Part shown: one piece after another, positions 36,840-44,992 of the stretch
Layout of the letters: every line of letters begins with the position of its first letter
Numbering within the stretch: position 1 is the first letter of the stretch
NCBI GenBank assembly: GCA_015061955.1
Contig: SUVO01000005.1
Span: forward strand, 62,001 to 126,000
Length of the DNA stretch: 64,000 nucleotides
Direction: 5' to 3'
DNA from: Verrucomicrobiaceae bacterium
GTDB taxonomy: Bacteria; Verrucomicrobiota; Verrucomicrobiia; Opitutales; Intestinicryptomonadaceae
Position numbers and translations under genes: made by a program
Notes under the pieces: generated by a model
Seen by the model: the letters and a program-made list of their open reading frames with translations, nothing else
Database searches by the model: none
What the model was told of the DNA's origin: nothing

Positions 36840-37388
36840 TTATTCTTTTGATTTTTCGATAGTCAAAATAGTATCTTGATTCGTTTTTATTAAATTGTCT
36901 AATTGAGAGAGAACATTTAATGCAACTTTTTCAAGTACATCATTTTTTCCACTCATTGCATACAATTTTTCAATTTCTATATTTAATGAAATAATATTTT
37001 TTTCAATTTCTTTATTTTTTGCTTTTAATGATATTATTTTTTTTTCAAAAATATCTATAGCCCTTTGTGTTTCAATTTCTGATGCATATCTATTAAATTC
37101 ATCTATAAGTTGTTTGTTTTTTTCTTTGATTGAAAGAAGAAATCTTCTTTTTTTAAAGATAAGAGGAAAATTTGCGTTAACATATTCAACAATATCATCA
37201 TGCAATCCTTCTGAATTATCAACAATAACACCTTTACGATCTTCTTTAGAAGTTTGAATCGAAAAAGATGAAAATTGTGCATTTTCATCTTTTTTCGAAA
37301 AATATTCTGAACAAGATGTAAAATTCCTTAAAAACAACAAGAAAAAAAATAGAATTGTTACTGATAAAAGAGAAATTAGTATATTCAT
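36840..37388 (-). CDS. Single-pass membrane coiled-coil protein, island operon
   Basis: Protein of 182 residues. It has an N-terminal hydrophobic segment (about 2-22, NILISLLSVTILFFFLLFL) that could be an uncleaved anchor. A short polar linker follows, then a helical coiled-coil region from about 80 to the end with heptad-like Ile/Leu spacing (EIEKNIISLNIEIEKLYAM). No known domain. It starts 4 bases after the preceding gene. Its architecture resembles its neighbours at 36039 and 37393 without obvious sequence identity. Confidence 0.62.
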   Translation of the reverse strand: MNILISLLSVTILFFFLLFLRNFTSCSEYFSKKDENAQFSSFSIQTSKEDRKGVIVDNSEGLHDDIVEYVNANFPLIFKKRRFLLSIKEKNKQLIDEFNRYASEIETQRAIDIFEKKIISLKAKNKEIEKNIISLNIEIEKLYAMSGKNDVLEKVALNVLSQLDNLIKTNQDTILTIEKSKE

Positions 37389-37392
37389 CTTT

Positions 37393-37962
37393 TTATTTTG
37401 TGTCCATCAGCGCAACGTCAAGCTCAGCGTTAGCTTTATCTAAATCAACATAAATAGATTCAATTACCTTTTCTAAATCTCTTCCACTTGTTAAACTTTT
37501 AGCATCCGCACCTAAAACAGAAGTTGCAGCTTTAGTAATAGACATTTCAGCTTCCACAATTTCTAAATTAGCTCTAAGTTCTTCAAATTTTGCATTTGCT
37601 GTTTTGTATGCCTTTGTTGCACGGGCATCTACTTCATCCAACTTGTTTATTAAAGCTTGATAACGAAGTTTATGTTCTTCTGTCAATTTAGGATTTTGTA
37701 AGTGGCGATTTATTGTGCGACGCACTGTTTTTACTTTTATAAGTTTGAGTTTTATATCTTCAATTCGTTTAATTGCTAATTTCTCTGCCACTTCAATTTT
37801 TCCGACAGCATCGACCATTTTATTTTCAGCATTGTCTTTTGCTACTTCAATAGCAGCTTTTGCCTTTTCGCTACCGAAAAAGTAAAATCCACCAGCAATT
37901 AATGCAATTCCTGCAATTATTCCTAATATTAACGATAATATTGATCCTTTACGTGCTTTCAT
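37393..37962 (-). CDS. Membrane-anchored coiled-coil protein, island operon
   Basis: Protein of 189 residues from ATG 37960-37962; an upstream TTG (37992) would overlap the preceding gene. A basic start (MKARKGS) precedes one transmembrane segment (about 6-28, LSLILGIIAGIALIAGGFYF). A long Ala/Lys/Glu-rich coiled coil of about 150 residues follows (KAKAAIEVAKDNAENKM, DEVDARATKAYKTANAKFEE). The pattern is reminiscent of phage-shock or tape-measure-like helical proteins, but no homology can be claimed. It lies 4 bases from both neighbours. The codon choice is less extreme in AT than in the genes downstream. Confidence 0.65.
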   Translation of the reverse strand: MKARKGSILSLILGIIAGIALIAGGFYFFGSEKAKAAIEVAKDNAENKMVDAVGKIEVAEKLAIKRIEDIKLKLIKVKTVRRTINRHLQNPKLTEEHKLRYQALINKLDEVDARATKAYKTANAKFEELRANLEIVEAEMSITKAATSVLGADAKSLTSGRDLEKVIESIYVDLDKANAELDVALMDTK

Positions 37963-37966
37963 AATT

Positions 37967-39364
37967 TTATTTTTTGTTTCTTTTTGTTTCAATTTCTTTT
38001 AATCTTTCTCTGTATTTTTTGTATAAACTATCCCAATCAAAATCTATTTTATTAGTGTATAAATCCTTCAATTTTGATTTAATTAGAATAGTTCCTATGC
38101 GGTCTGCCTCTTCTTTAATTTGACTTGGGTTAAATTTGTCTAGAAATTGAGGCTGATACTTTATAAGATCTGCTATATCTGAACCACGAAAAGCAGCCCA
38201 TGAAAAACATCTATTAGAAAACTGAGGTTGCTTTGATAATATTTTAACCCAGTCTTGGACATCGAACTTTTTCCAAATAAAGAACTCATCGCATTTATCG
38301 TCAAACTGAGGTTGCTTTAATAACAATGCCGCCCAGTCTTCATGTCTAAAATTCCATTTGTCGCATTTATTGGCAAACTGAGGACGTTTCGCTAATAATA
38401 GAGACCAGTCCATATGTTCCCATCCGTTGTATTCATCACATTTTTTTAAATATTGCAATTGCACAGATAACAATTTGCCCCAATGTTCAAACTGACACCA
38501 TCCATAATATTCTTCAAATTTTTTCTCAAAACTTGGATTTTTTGTTAATAAACGTGCCCAGTGTTCGGACTTTAATTCTCTCCATTCTCCATTTATATCA
38601 AATCTATCCACAAATTGTGGTTGATTACACAATATCTCAACTTTTCCATCAATATCTATACAATTCCAGTCAAATTTGTCTATAAATTGCGGGTGTTTTG
38701 ATACTAATTTTGCGATATCAATTGATGCCCAAGGTTCCCCTCTACTATTTTTGTCTACCCGCCCATTCCTATCAAAACTGGGGTTCCTCCAACCGTTAAA
38801 TTCATCACATAAATTCGCAAATTGTGGTTGTGATAGTAATAGAGAACTCCAACAGGTATCGTTGAATTCTAAAAAGATATCTTTCAAATTGTTATGGTAG
38901 TAGCTTTCAATATTAGTCGCATCTATAATTTGTGGCTGTTTTTTAAGTAAATTCACAAAACTGATGCAACCAGCACCAAAATGTCCTCTGTATTCTAAGT
39001 TATAAATTAAATCTGAAATGTCGCCAATAAATCGTATAAAATTTGGTTGATACGACAATACATATAGCCAATGCCTAGCATTAACTTGATGTTTGTCATT
39101 GCTGTATCCTGGAGTAGACCCAAGGAAGAATTCGTCCCAATAGTCCCAAACACAGCTTGAACGTTCTTCAAAAAACTGAAGATATTTATAAATATATTCA
39201 GGATACATAGCTATTATCTCATGCCACATATAACCTATAGGCATCCTTTTTAATGTAGGGTCTGTTTCTATAATTTCCCTAATCGAAATTGGAACTGAAG
39301 CATTTTTTTTGCTTTCGTCTTCAAGCGTATATGGCTGAAATAATTTTTTTATAATATTAAGCAT
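37967..39364 (-). CDS. QPQF-repeat protein, island copy (465 aa)
   Basis: Protein of 465 residues built almost wholly from about 12 copies of a 23-35-residue repeat with consensus DWxxLLxxQPQFxxKCxxW. Examples are SQPQFANLCDEF, NQPQFVDRFD, KRPQFANKCDKW and KQPQFSNRCFSW. No signal peptide or membrane segment is seen. The N-terminal 50 residues and the basic C-terminal 70 residues (DLYTNKIDFDWDSLYKKYRE) lack the repeat. It has no PGVFE-MLS-LRKL cap, unlike the two relatives at 49920 and 52094. The repeats probably stack as an alpha-solenoid binding scaffold; this is inferred. I know of no named family. It sits between a nuclease-like gene and a membrane coiled-coil gene. Confidence 0.75.
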   Translation of the reverse strand: MLNIIKKLFQPYTLEDESKKNASVPISIREIIETDPTLKRMPIGYMWHEIIAMYPEYIYKYLQFFEERSSCVWDYWDEFFLGSTPGYSNDKHQVNARHWLYVLSYQPNFIRFIGDISDLIYNLEYRGHFGAGCISFVNLLKKQPQIIDATNIESYYHNNLKDIFLEFNDTCWSSLLLSQPQFANLCDEFNGWRNPSFDRNGRVDKNSRGEPWASIDIAKLVSKHPQFIDKFDWNCIDIDGKVEILCNQPQFVDRFDINGEWRELKSEHWARLLTKNPSFEKKFEEYYGWCQFEHWGKLLSVQLQYLKKCDEYNGWEHMDWSLLLAKRPQFANKCDKWNFRHEDWAALLLKQPQFDDKCDEFFIWKKFDVQDWVKILSKQPQFSNRCFSWAAFRGSDIADLIKYQPQFLDKFNPSQIKEEADRIGTILIKSKLKDLYTNKIDFDWDSLYKKYRERLKEIETKRNKK

Positions 39365-39376
39365 AATTTATGTGTT

Positions 39377-40546
39377 TTATTGTTTTGTATTCATTCTTTT
39401 AGGGTTCATTTTAAAGAAAGCCTTAATAACGTTCTTAATATTATCAAAAGAATAATACGATTTTAGCTTTTCACGATCATACCAATACAACATATCAGGA
39501 GCAAACTTTCCGATAGGAATATATTCTTCCTTAAAAATAGACTCATCCCATTTTACCCCAATGTCATTTAAAAGATTTTTCAGATCTTTTTGGGATATAC
39601 AATTTCTCTTTTTTGAGCTTTTGATAATACTATTTGCACTTGCAAACTTTTTTAAATCCAATTGTTTTTGAGTTAATTTCACATAATATCTTATTTGACC
39701 ACCTTGAATCTGAATCCCTGCACATCCTTTATTTTTATTGCTTTTGTCTTTAGCGTTACTGGGGAATCCTTCTTCACAATGAAAATCATTTCGCCATATA
39801 GAAATTAAGGCATCTTTTCTTGTAAATCCAAATTCATAATGATAGTCATTTTGTTTAAAATATTTTTGTAGAAAATCTTGAAGGCGACTCATACGAGCCT
39901 TGAAATAAAAGTCTCTTAATTTAACTTCTTCCAAAAAATTATATTCGTGATTATTTGAAACAAAATCATATATATCTTTTTTGTTTTTAATCAGCGAATT
40001 TATAAATTTCAAATATTCGACATAGCTATTCTTTAAATATTTTATATGCTTACGATCTGAAGTCTTGCAAAAGTTAAATTCATTAAATCCATCTAATACT
40101 TTTATTATTTTACTGTAATAAACAATCTTCCAATTAGAATTTTCAGATGTCATAAAGCGAACACAATCAAACAACAACAAAGTTCCCGAAAAATTATACC
40201 CCCTATATATTTCTGAAACTTTATTCTTGTAATCTTTAAGTTGTTCTTGTGATGGATATGATGTTATTTTATTTTCTATAACAAAAATAGATTGAGTCGA
40301 TTTGTCTTTGAAAAATATGTCAAAATGATTTTTTTCACGAATAGCTTTAATTCCTTTTGGCATTTTTTCACCAAACAAGACTTTAAATAACTTTTCTTTA
40401 GCTTGTTCATTTAAAACATCATTAAAGAGCCAGACTAAAACATTAGAATGAAATAACTCCTTATTACCGAGAGAAAATACATACATGGGATTTTGCTTTA
40501 ATAAACCCACATCCTTAATAATATTAGAAATCTCTCTCTTAATCAT
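39377..40546 (-). CDS. PD-(D/E)XK nuclease-superfamily protein, first gene of island operon
   Basis: Protein of 389 residues. The N-terminal domain shows the PD-(D/E)XK pattern: E30 in GNKELFHSNVLVWL, D76 in HFDIFF, then E91-N-K93 in FVIENKI, followed by a glutamine at about 100. This layout matches the PDDEXK nuclease family often found in defence or mobile loci. The C-terminal half is basic and of unknown fold. The active-site residues appear intact, so DNA or RNA cleavage is plausible. The ATG (40544-40546) lies only about 10 bases after a predicted -10 element. It heads a seven-gene operon with gaps of 4-24 bases or overlaps. Confidence 0.75.
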   Translation of the reverse strand: MIKREISNIIKDVGLLKQNPMYVFSLGNKELFHSNVLVWLFNDVLNEQAKEKLFKVLFGEKMPKGIKAIREKNHFDIFFKDKSTQSIFVIENKITSYPSQEQLKDYKNKVSEIYRGYNFSGTLLLFDCVRFMTSENSNWKIVYYSKIIKVLDGFNEFNFCKTSDRKHIKYLKNSYVEYLKFINSLIKNKKDIYDFVSNNHEYNFLEEVKLRDFYFKARMSRLQDFLQKYFKQNDYHYEFGFTRKDALISIWRNDFHCEEGFPSNAKDKSNKNKGCAGIQIQGGQIRYYVKLTQKQLDLKKFASANSIIKSSKKRNCISQKDLKNLLNDIGVKWDESIFKEEYIPIGKFAPDMLYWYDREKLKSYYSFDNIKNVIKAFFKMNPKRMNTKQ

Positions 40547-40555
40547 TTATACACG

Positions 40556-40582
40556 ACTATAGTATTATAATACTCATGTCAA
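40556..40582 (-). promoter_or_regulatory. Island operon promoter with 14-bp palindromic operator candidate
   Basis: On the minus strand a perfect TTGACA (-35, 40577-40582) is followed after 15 bases by TATAGT (-10, 40556-40561). The perfect palindrome AGTATTATAATACT (40561-40574) fills the spacer, where a bound repressor would block polymerase. Transcription would start at about 40549, only 2-4 bases before the nuclease ATG, so the mRNA would be leaderless or nearly so. Confidence 0.5.
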
Positions 40583-40712
40583 TTCTTTTTTAGTAATTCT
40601 TAATAATCCCTTTATTTTACAGCGTTTCAAGATGATTAAATTTTTTACAAGATATTCCAATAAAGCCACACAGAGAAATGTTGTTTTATAACTACATAAC
40701 GCTCAAATATTT

Positions 40713-40955
40713 TTGTTAGACGATGAGGGATTAAGTATTTGTGAGCTTGCCGAAAGAGAAAATCTCAAACATGGAATGATAGGGAGACAGCTCAAAATAC
40801 TTGATAGGCTTTCAGCAAGTGCAATCGAATTGATTCTCAAACTTCGATATGAACGCCAAACAAAGCAATTGACGTTTCGTAAGCTGGAGGAGATTTCAAA
40901 ACCCCCTCAAGCCAACCACATAAAGCTCATCAAACAACTGGTAAATTTGAGATGA
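40713..40955 (+). pseudogene. Recombinase C-terminal fragment (HTH region)
   Basis: An 80-residue frame starts only at a TTG and has no ATG before residue 22. Its sequence (LSICELAERENLKHGMIGRQ, then LSASAIELILKLRYERQTKQ and LTFRKLEEI) follows the pattern of the helix-turn-helix tail of serine recombinases: eiA..eg.s..yv.r.L.LA.LaP.iveaI..G.qP..Lt...L. The catalytic domain is absent, so I read it as a remnant. It ends 28 bases before an attC-like site, so an alternative reading is a small gene cassette. Confidence in homology is moderate. Confidence 0.45.
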
Positions 40956-40983
40956 TTCTAAATTGCATAAGTTGTTGATAAGT

Positions 40984-41078
40984 GTCTAACACTTCTTCCT
41001 GAAAATTAGCCGATTTTCGACCAAATATCGACTTTTTGAGACTTTTAACAAGGCTCTTATCACGAACCTGCGTTAGAC
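40984..41078 (+). other. Integron attC-like recombination site
   Basis: The 95-base segment begins with GTCTAAC (40984-40990, fits RYYYAAC) and ends with GTTAGAC (41072-41078, fits GTTRRRY); the two are exact reverse complements. The flanking bases continue an imperfect inverted repeat (CCTGA against TCACGAACC, AGCC against GGCT), as the L boxes and stem of attC sites do. A second GTTAGAC at 40715-40721 would define a 357-base cassette holding the 80-codon frame. No integron integrase is in the window. Confidence 0.45.
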
Positions 41079-41170
41079 ATTTTTTACTCTTTTTAAAGTG
41101 GCGGCGAACGGCTAACGCCGTTGCACCTTGGCTTTGAGGTTAAAGGTATAATGAATAGTGGTTATAAAAC

Positions 41171-41205
41171 AAAAAAATCTAACACGGTTCGTGTTAGATT
41201 TTTTT
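41171..41205 (-). terminator. Terminator of the tRNA-Leu gene (works on both strands)
   Basis: A perfect hairpin, TCTAACAC/GTGTTAGA with a 5-base loop, is flanked by an A-run and a T-run. It lies immediately downstream of the minus-strand tRNA and ends in seven T residues on that strand. The symmetry means it could also stop plus-strand transcription. Confidence 0.85.
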
Positions 41206-41206
41206 G

Positions 41207-41287
41207 TACTCGGGACGGGACTTGAACCCGTACGATTTTACTCGGCGGATTTTAAGTCCGCTGCGTCTACCATTCCGCCACCCGAGC
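41207..41287 (-). tRNA. tRNA-Leu (anticodon UAA)
   Basis: A complete 81-base cloverleaf. The acceptor stem GCTCGGG pairs with CCCGAGT, with a G-T pair at the end and discriminator A. The D-arm region is GGCGGAATGGTAGACGC. The anticodon stem is GCGGA/TCCGC with loop CTTAAAA, so the anticodon is TAA (UAA). A short class II variable arm (CGAGTAAAATCG) is present, as expected for leucine tRNAs, and the T-loop is TTCAAGT. CCA is not encoded. It sits at the right edge of the island, a usual place for integration. Confidence 0.95.
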
Positions 41288-41338
41288 ATTTTTAAAAATA
41301 CATATAATCTTAATTTTCTGCATACAGTCAAGCAAAAA

Positions 41339-42781
41339 TCACTTAACTTTTGCATCATCCCATCTAAATGCCGACATCGATACCACCCAAAAACTAGCAA
41401 TAACTGCTATATTCTGGAATGGAATCTCTACCAACGACATCCCCAACACACAAAAAACTGCCAACATCATTACCACACTAGGCCAACTAAACTCGCGTTT
41501 TACAAGCCAACGAACAAAAAAACACAAGAATGTAAGCCCACTGAACACAAAACCAACTAATCCATTCTCGATATACTCATGCAACACATCTACATTTGCA
41601 CTTTTCCACGGCAACGCACCCAAATCACTACCCTGATACAATGAAAATACACTCGGAAACGATGCCGAACCATAACCCAAAAGCTTTCTATCTTCTGAAA
41701 ACATCTTCATTGTATCCTCAACAACTGCCATTTTTTCTACATATGTTATCGAATTATCATTATTCTCATCTACATACAACAACTGCGAATTTTTACACAC
41801 TTCGTGTACTGAAATTATTGTCATAAACCAAAACACAATAGCACCAAGCCCGTACAACACAAAAGGTACACGCATTTTCTTTAATCGCTTCGTATGCGAC
41901 GACACTCTAAGCAACAATTCGTGTCTATATAAATTCATTTTTACAGGCAATAGATAAAATGCCATAACGCTCATACCAACTGCCATTACCAAACTAGCAC
42001 TAAGCTCGTGCACCAACTTCCCCGCAATAAGAACGCCCAAATACAAAACACAACCCGACGCCAAACAAGCAAAACGTACAGACCAAAAGAACTGAAACGA
42101 TCTAAAACGCTGTTCCGAAAACAACGCCATTGCCATAGATGCACCAATCCACAACACCGCAAACGATGCCCATTGTGCAGAATTTGGGAATGTAGAAAAG
42201 AAATCGGTTGAAGAATCAGCAAACATTGTCCCTTCAAATCTCCACATAAACATAATGCCACAACCCAAAATCATTAACACTACAATCATTGCTGACGCCC
42301 AAATTAAAATCTTTCGTATCACGTAGCAAGAATCGGTTATCATAAAAATAGAAAGCCCACACAAAAATGCCGACAATCTCGCCAAATCATCTGATATAGC
42401 AACCAATGGTTTATCACCTACAAAAATTGGTATATTGGCACAATCGGTCGACAACGCGTAATAAGTGAAACCTCCCAACTCGTACATGTCGAAGCCACCA
42501 TTACAAATACCCCAAATGGTAATGCCAAACATAGCCAAAAAAGGCAACGTATAAAACAACATCTGCCCTACCATTCTACCTGGACAAGCATTCCATGTGT
42601 ACGCATAATTTATAATATTTATTGGGGCAACCATGCCAAGCGACACAAACAGCCCCATAAATAATTCAGAACTACCACCAAAAAATATAACAGGTAACAA
42701 CAATACACAGAGAACATTATAAACAAGAATTGTCTCGTTTGTATTGCGAGTTGATTTAATTACTACATCTTCGTCGAGCAT
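41339..42781 (-). CDS. O-antigen ligase-like membrane protein
   Basis: Polytopic membrane protein of 480 residues with 11-12 hydrophobic segments. The periplasmic loop at about 330-410 holds LGYGSASFPSVFSLYQ and SANVDVLHEYIENGLVGF, matching the Wzy_C/O-antigen-ligase signature with a conserved His-Glu near the last segments. It is the third such protein in the window and the only one outside the main polysaccharide cluster. It may therefore be the general ligase attaching polymer to lipid A core, while the other two act as polymerases; this is inferred. It ends the rsmA operon and lies 9 bases after the DJ-1 gene. Confidence 0.78.
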   Translation of the reverse strand: MLDEDVVIKSTRNTNETILVYNVLCVLLLPVIFFGGSSELFMGLFVSLGMVAPINIINYAYTWNACPGRMVGQMLFYTLPFLAMFGITIWGICNGGFDMYELGGFTYYALSTDCANIPIFVGDKPLVAISDDLARLSAFLCGLSIFMITDSCYVIRKILIWASAMIVVLMILGCGIMFMWRFEGTMFADSSTDFFSTFPNSAQWASFAVLWIGASMAMALFSEQRFRSFQFFWSVRFACLASGCVLYLGVLIAGKLVHELSASLVMAVGMSVMAFYLLPVKMNLYRHELLLRVSSHTKRLKKMRVPFVLYGLGAIVFWFMTIISVHEVCKNSQLLYVDENNDNSITYVEKMAVVEDTMKMFSEDRKLLGYGSASFPSVFSLYQGSDLGALPWKSANVDVLHEYIENGLVGFVFSGLTFLCFFVRWLVKREFSWPSVVMMLAVFCVLGMSLVEIPFQNIAVIASFWVVSMSAFRWDDAKVK

Positions 42782-42790
42782 ATTAATGTA

Positions 42791-43336
42791 TTATCTCATA
42801 AAACAGGTTGAAATTTCAACTTCTTTTGCACACTCGGTCGAAAACAATTTTTCAACCAAAACTAAACCAAATTCAACTGCAGTACCAGCACCTTGCGAAG
42901 TTATAACATTACCATCAACAACAACAGCTTCATTTGTTGTACAATTTTCAAGTTCTGCAATTCGAGAAGTATGTGCAGTACAACGTTTTCCATTTAGAAT
43001 GCCTGCCTCTTTTAATACAATAGGAGCAGCACAAATAGCACCTACTACTGCACCATTTTCATACTGACGTTTTACGAAATCCAAAACATCTTTATTACTT
43101 GCAACCCAATTTGTTCCTGGACCTCCAGGAACTACGACCATATCAAAATTTTCATCTTTTTTATCTACAAACAAGCTATCACAAGTAATTGTAATACCAC
43201 TTCGCCCGACAACTTTAAGATTATCGGTTAACGATGCCAAACAAACTTCAGCTTTTGCTCGTATCAAAAAATCAATAGGCGCTATAGCCTCAAGCTCCTC
43301 TACATTATCAAACATCAAAACTATTACTTTTTTCAT
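42791..43336 (-). CDS. DJ-1/PfpI family protein
   Basis: Cytoplasmic protein of 181 residues of the DJ-1/ThiJ/YajL group, implicated in protein or glyoxal stress handling. It has the N-terminal FDNVEELEAIAPIDFL with the conserved glutamate, VVVPGGPGTNW, and the nucleophile-elbow cysteine C102 in VGAICAAPIVLKEAG. A HTSR motif lies further on (CTAHTSRIAELE). Length is normal. It overlaps the alpha/beta hydrolase gene by 4 bases, suggesting coupled translation in the rsmA operon. Confidence 0.9.
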   Translation of the reverse strand: MKKVIVLMFDNVEELEAIAPIDFLIRAKAEVCLASLTDNLKVVGRSGITITCDSLFVDKKDENFDMVVVPGGPGTNWVASNKDVLDFVKRQYENGAVVGAICAAPIVLKEAGILNGKRCTAHTSRIAELENCTTNEAVVVDGNVITSQGAGTAVEFGLVLVEKLFSTECAKEVEISTCFMR

Positions 43337-44106
43337 AACTCATTTATAAATCTTTTTAGTTCACTCCAATACTGTTGACTTTCAAAAAGTGGATAATGAC
43401 CATAATCTTTGAATTTAACTAATCTACCTTTTTTTGCAACCGACAAATTCTCGTATCCATTTCTAATATGTACGGTTTTATCGCGCGTTCCATGGAAAAA
43501 CAAAATTGGAATTTCGGTTTTTGACACATATTCAACAGTGTGCAAAATTTTCCATGGAACAATATCGTATGGCAACATTGTTTTAATCGCGCGCGACACA
43601 CCTCCAACTAACAAAGCACCTTTTGCATTTGAATGTTTTGACGCCAAATACGCTGTTGGATAACTACCCAAAGAATAACCTGCAAAAAACATATCTTCGG
43701 GTTTAAAACCAAGTGTTGTAGTTGCATAATTATACATAACATTGGCACACTCGATTAAATCGGGTTCCGACATTTTCCCCTCGCTTATACCATATCCACA
43801 ATAATCGTAAACAAACACATTTACATTTAACTTATCGCGATATTGTTGCATTAACTCATAGATTTTCCCTAAATCTTCGCCATTACCATGCGAATAAATT
43901 ACACAAATTTTCGATTTTTTATTTTCAAAAAATAACGTAGCAATCTTTCTACCATCATTGAGAGGTAGCATTTTAATTCCGTCGATTTTTTCGTACGTAG
44001 ACTTGGGCGTAGGGAAAATTAACTTTTCTGAAAACAAAAACGCAAACAGAAGTAATCCTATATAAACAACTGCGCAAGTTACAAAAATTGAACACAAAAT
44101 TTTCAT
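43333..44106 (-). CDS. Membrane-anchored alpha/beta hydrolase
   Basis: Protein of 257 residues with one N-terminal hydrophobic anchor (about 5-26) and an alpha/beta-hydrolase domain. YSHGNGEDLG forms the oxyanion-side HGNG motif, Y-D-Y-C-G-Y-G-I follows, and the nucleophile elbow is G143-Y-S145-L-G. The acid and base are in HGTRDKTVHI and GHYPLF. It resembles the YfhR/ABHD17 type. The substrate is unknown. It overlaps rsmA and the DJ-1 gene by 4 bases each. Confidence 0.85.
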   Translation of the reverse strand: MKILCSIFVTCAVVYIGLLLFAFLFSEKLIFPTPKSTYEKIDGIKMLPLNDGRKIATLFFENKKSKICVIYSHGNGEDLGKIYELMQQYRDKLNVNVFVYDYCGYGISEGKMSEPDLIECANVMYNYATTTLGFKPEDMFFAGYSLGSYPTAYLASKHSNAKGALLVGGVSRAIKTMLPYDIVPWKILHTVEYVSKTEIPILFFHGTRDKTVHIRNGYENLSVAKKGRLVKFKDYGHYPLFESQQYWSELKRFINEL

Positions 44107-44939
44107 TTTACAATTCCATCAAAAATTTTCCAATGAACAGAATCTATACGTTCTGGTCGAATATCGGGCGAAAGAGTTTTATCTTGTTCAAGCCATGCAA
44201 GTAGCAACTCTGAAAATTCGCCTGCCGACTTTGCTATCGACAACATTTGCTTTCTACGTTTTGAAAAAACATAACGCATTATCTCTTTTGTTTTAGGTTT
44301 GAACACAAACGGACATTCTTTACGTTTAAGCGCCAACAACACAGAATCAACAGCAGGACGTGGATGAAAGCACGATGCCGATACTTTATGACGTGCCGAA
44401 ACATCGTATGCCTCAGAAAGACATATAGAAATTGGCGAAAATTCTTTCGAACCTCCAACAGCGGCAAATCGCAATGCTGCTTCTTTTTGCAACATAAGCG
44501 ACATCATTGAAGGCAACCTATCCGATAACACTTTATCTAACCACGGTGTACTGATTGCGTATGGTAAATTTGCAACAATCTTAAAATCGGAAACTTCATC
44601 AGGCAAACTTGCCAACGGATATTCAACTGCATCGGCATTTATCAACGAAAAATTTTCCACCTGCGAAAAATGTTCCTTCAAATACGCGTGCAAAGTTTTA
44701 TCTAATTCCACTGCATACACTTTGGCTCCAGCCTGCAATAATGCTCCAGAAAGCGTACCCAACCCAGGACCTACTTCTACAACCACATCATCTTTTTTTA
44801 CATCGGCAAGTTCTAACGATTTACGCACAATATTTGAATCAACTAAAAAATTCTGACCAAGCTTCTTTACTGGCGAATGTTCAAGTTGTTTCAAAAGCTC
44901 TAATGTTTGCGAAGGACTGAGTTGACCATTGATATCCAT
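44103..44939 (-). CDS. rsmA: 16S rRNA dimethyladenosine transferase
   Basis: SAM-dependent methyltransferase (KsgA) that dimethylates two adjacent adenosines near the 3' end of 16S rRNA during 30S maturation, 278 residues. It shows KKLGQNFLVDSNIVRK, the SAM loop VEVGPGLGTLSGALL, AVELDKTL and the catalytic NLPYAISTPWL. The C-terminal domain has SKRRKQML. Length and motifs are standard. It is the first gene of a four-gene minus-strand operon and is divergent to mazG with 53 bases between them. Confidence 0.96.
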   Translation of the reverse strand: MDINGQLSPSQTLELLKQLEHSPVKKLGQNFLVDSNIVRKSLELADVKKDDVVVEVGPGLGTLSGALLQAGAKVYAVELDKTLHAYLKEHFSQVENFSLINADAVEYPLASLPDEVSDFKIVANLPYAISTPWLDKVLSDRLPSMMSLMLQKEAALRFAAVGGSKEFSPISICLSEAYDVSARHKVSASCFHPRPAVDSVLLALKRKECPFVFKPKTKEIMRYVFSKRRKQMLSIAKSAGEFSELLLAWLEQDKTLSPDIRPERIDSVHWKIFDGIVK

Positions 44940-44992
44940 AATTGGCGTATTATTGTTGCAATATATAAACTAATCGCAACAATATTTTTTCA

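Noticed and set aside
41120-41160. TATAAT at about 41150 as a plus-strand promoter for a short RNA ending at the tRNA terminator
   Set aside because: No -35 at a normal spacing; the RNA would be under 60 bases.
42008-42261. Open frames opposite the O-antigen-ligase-like gene and similar antisense frames elsewhere
   Set aside because: They are shadows of strong coding frames, with no ribosome site or recognisable protein.
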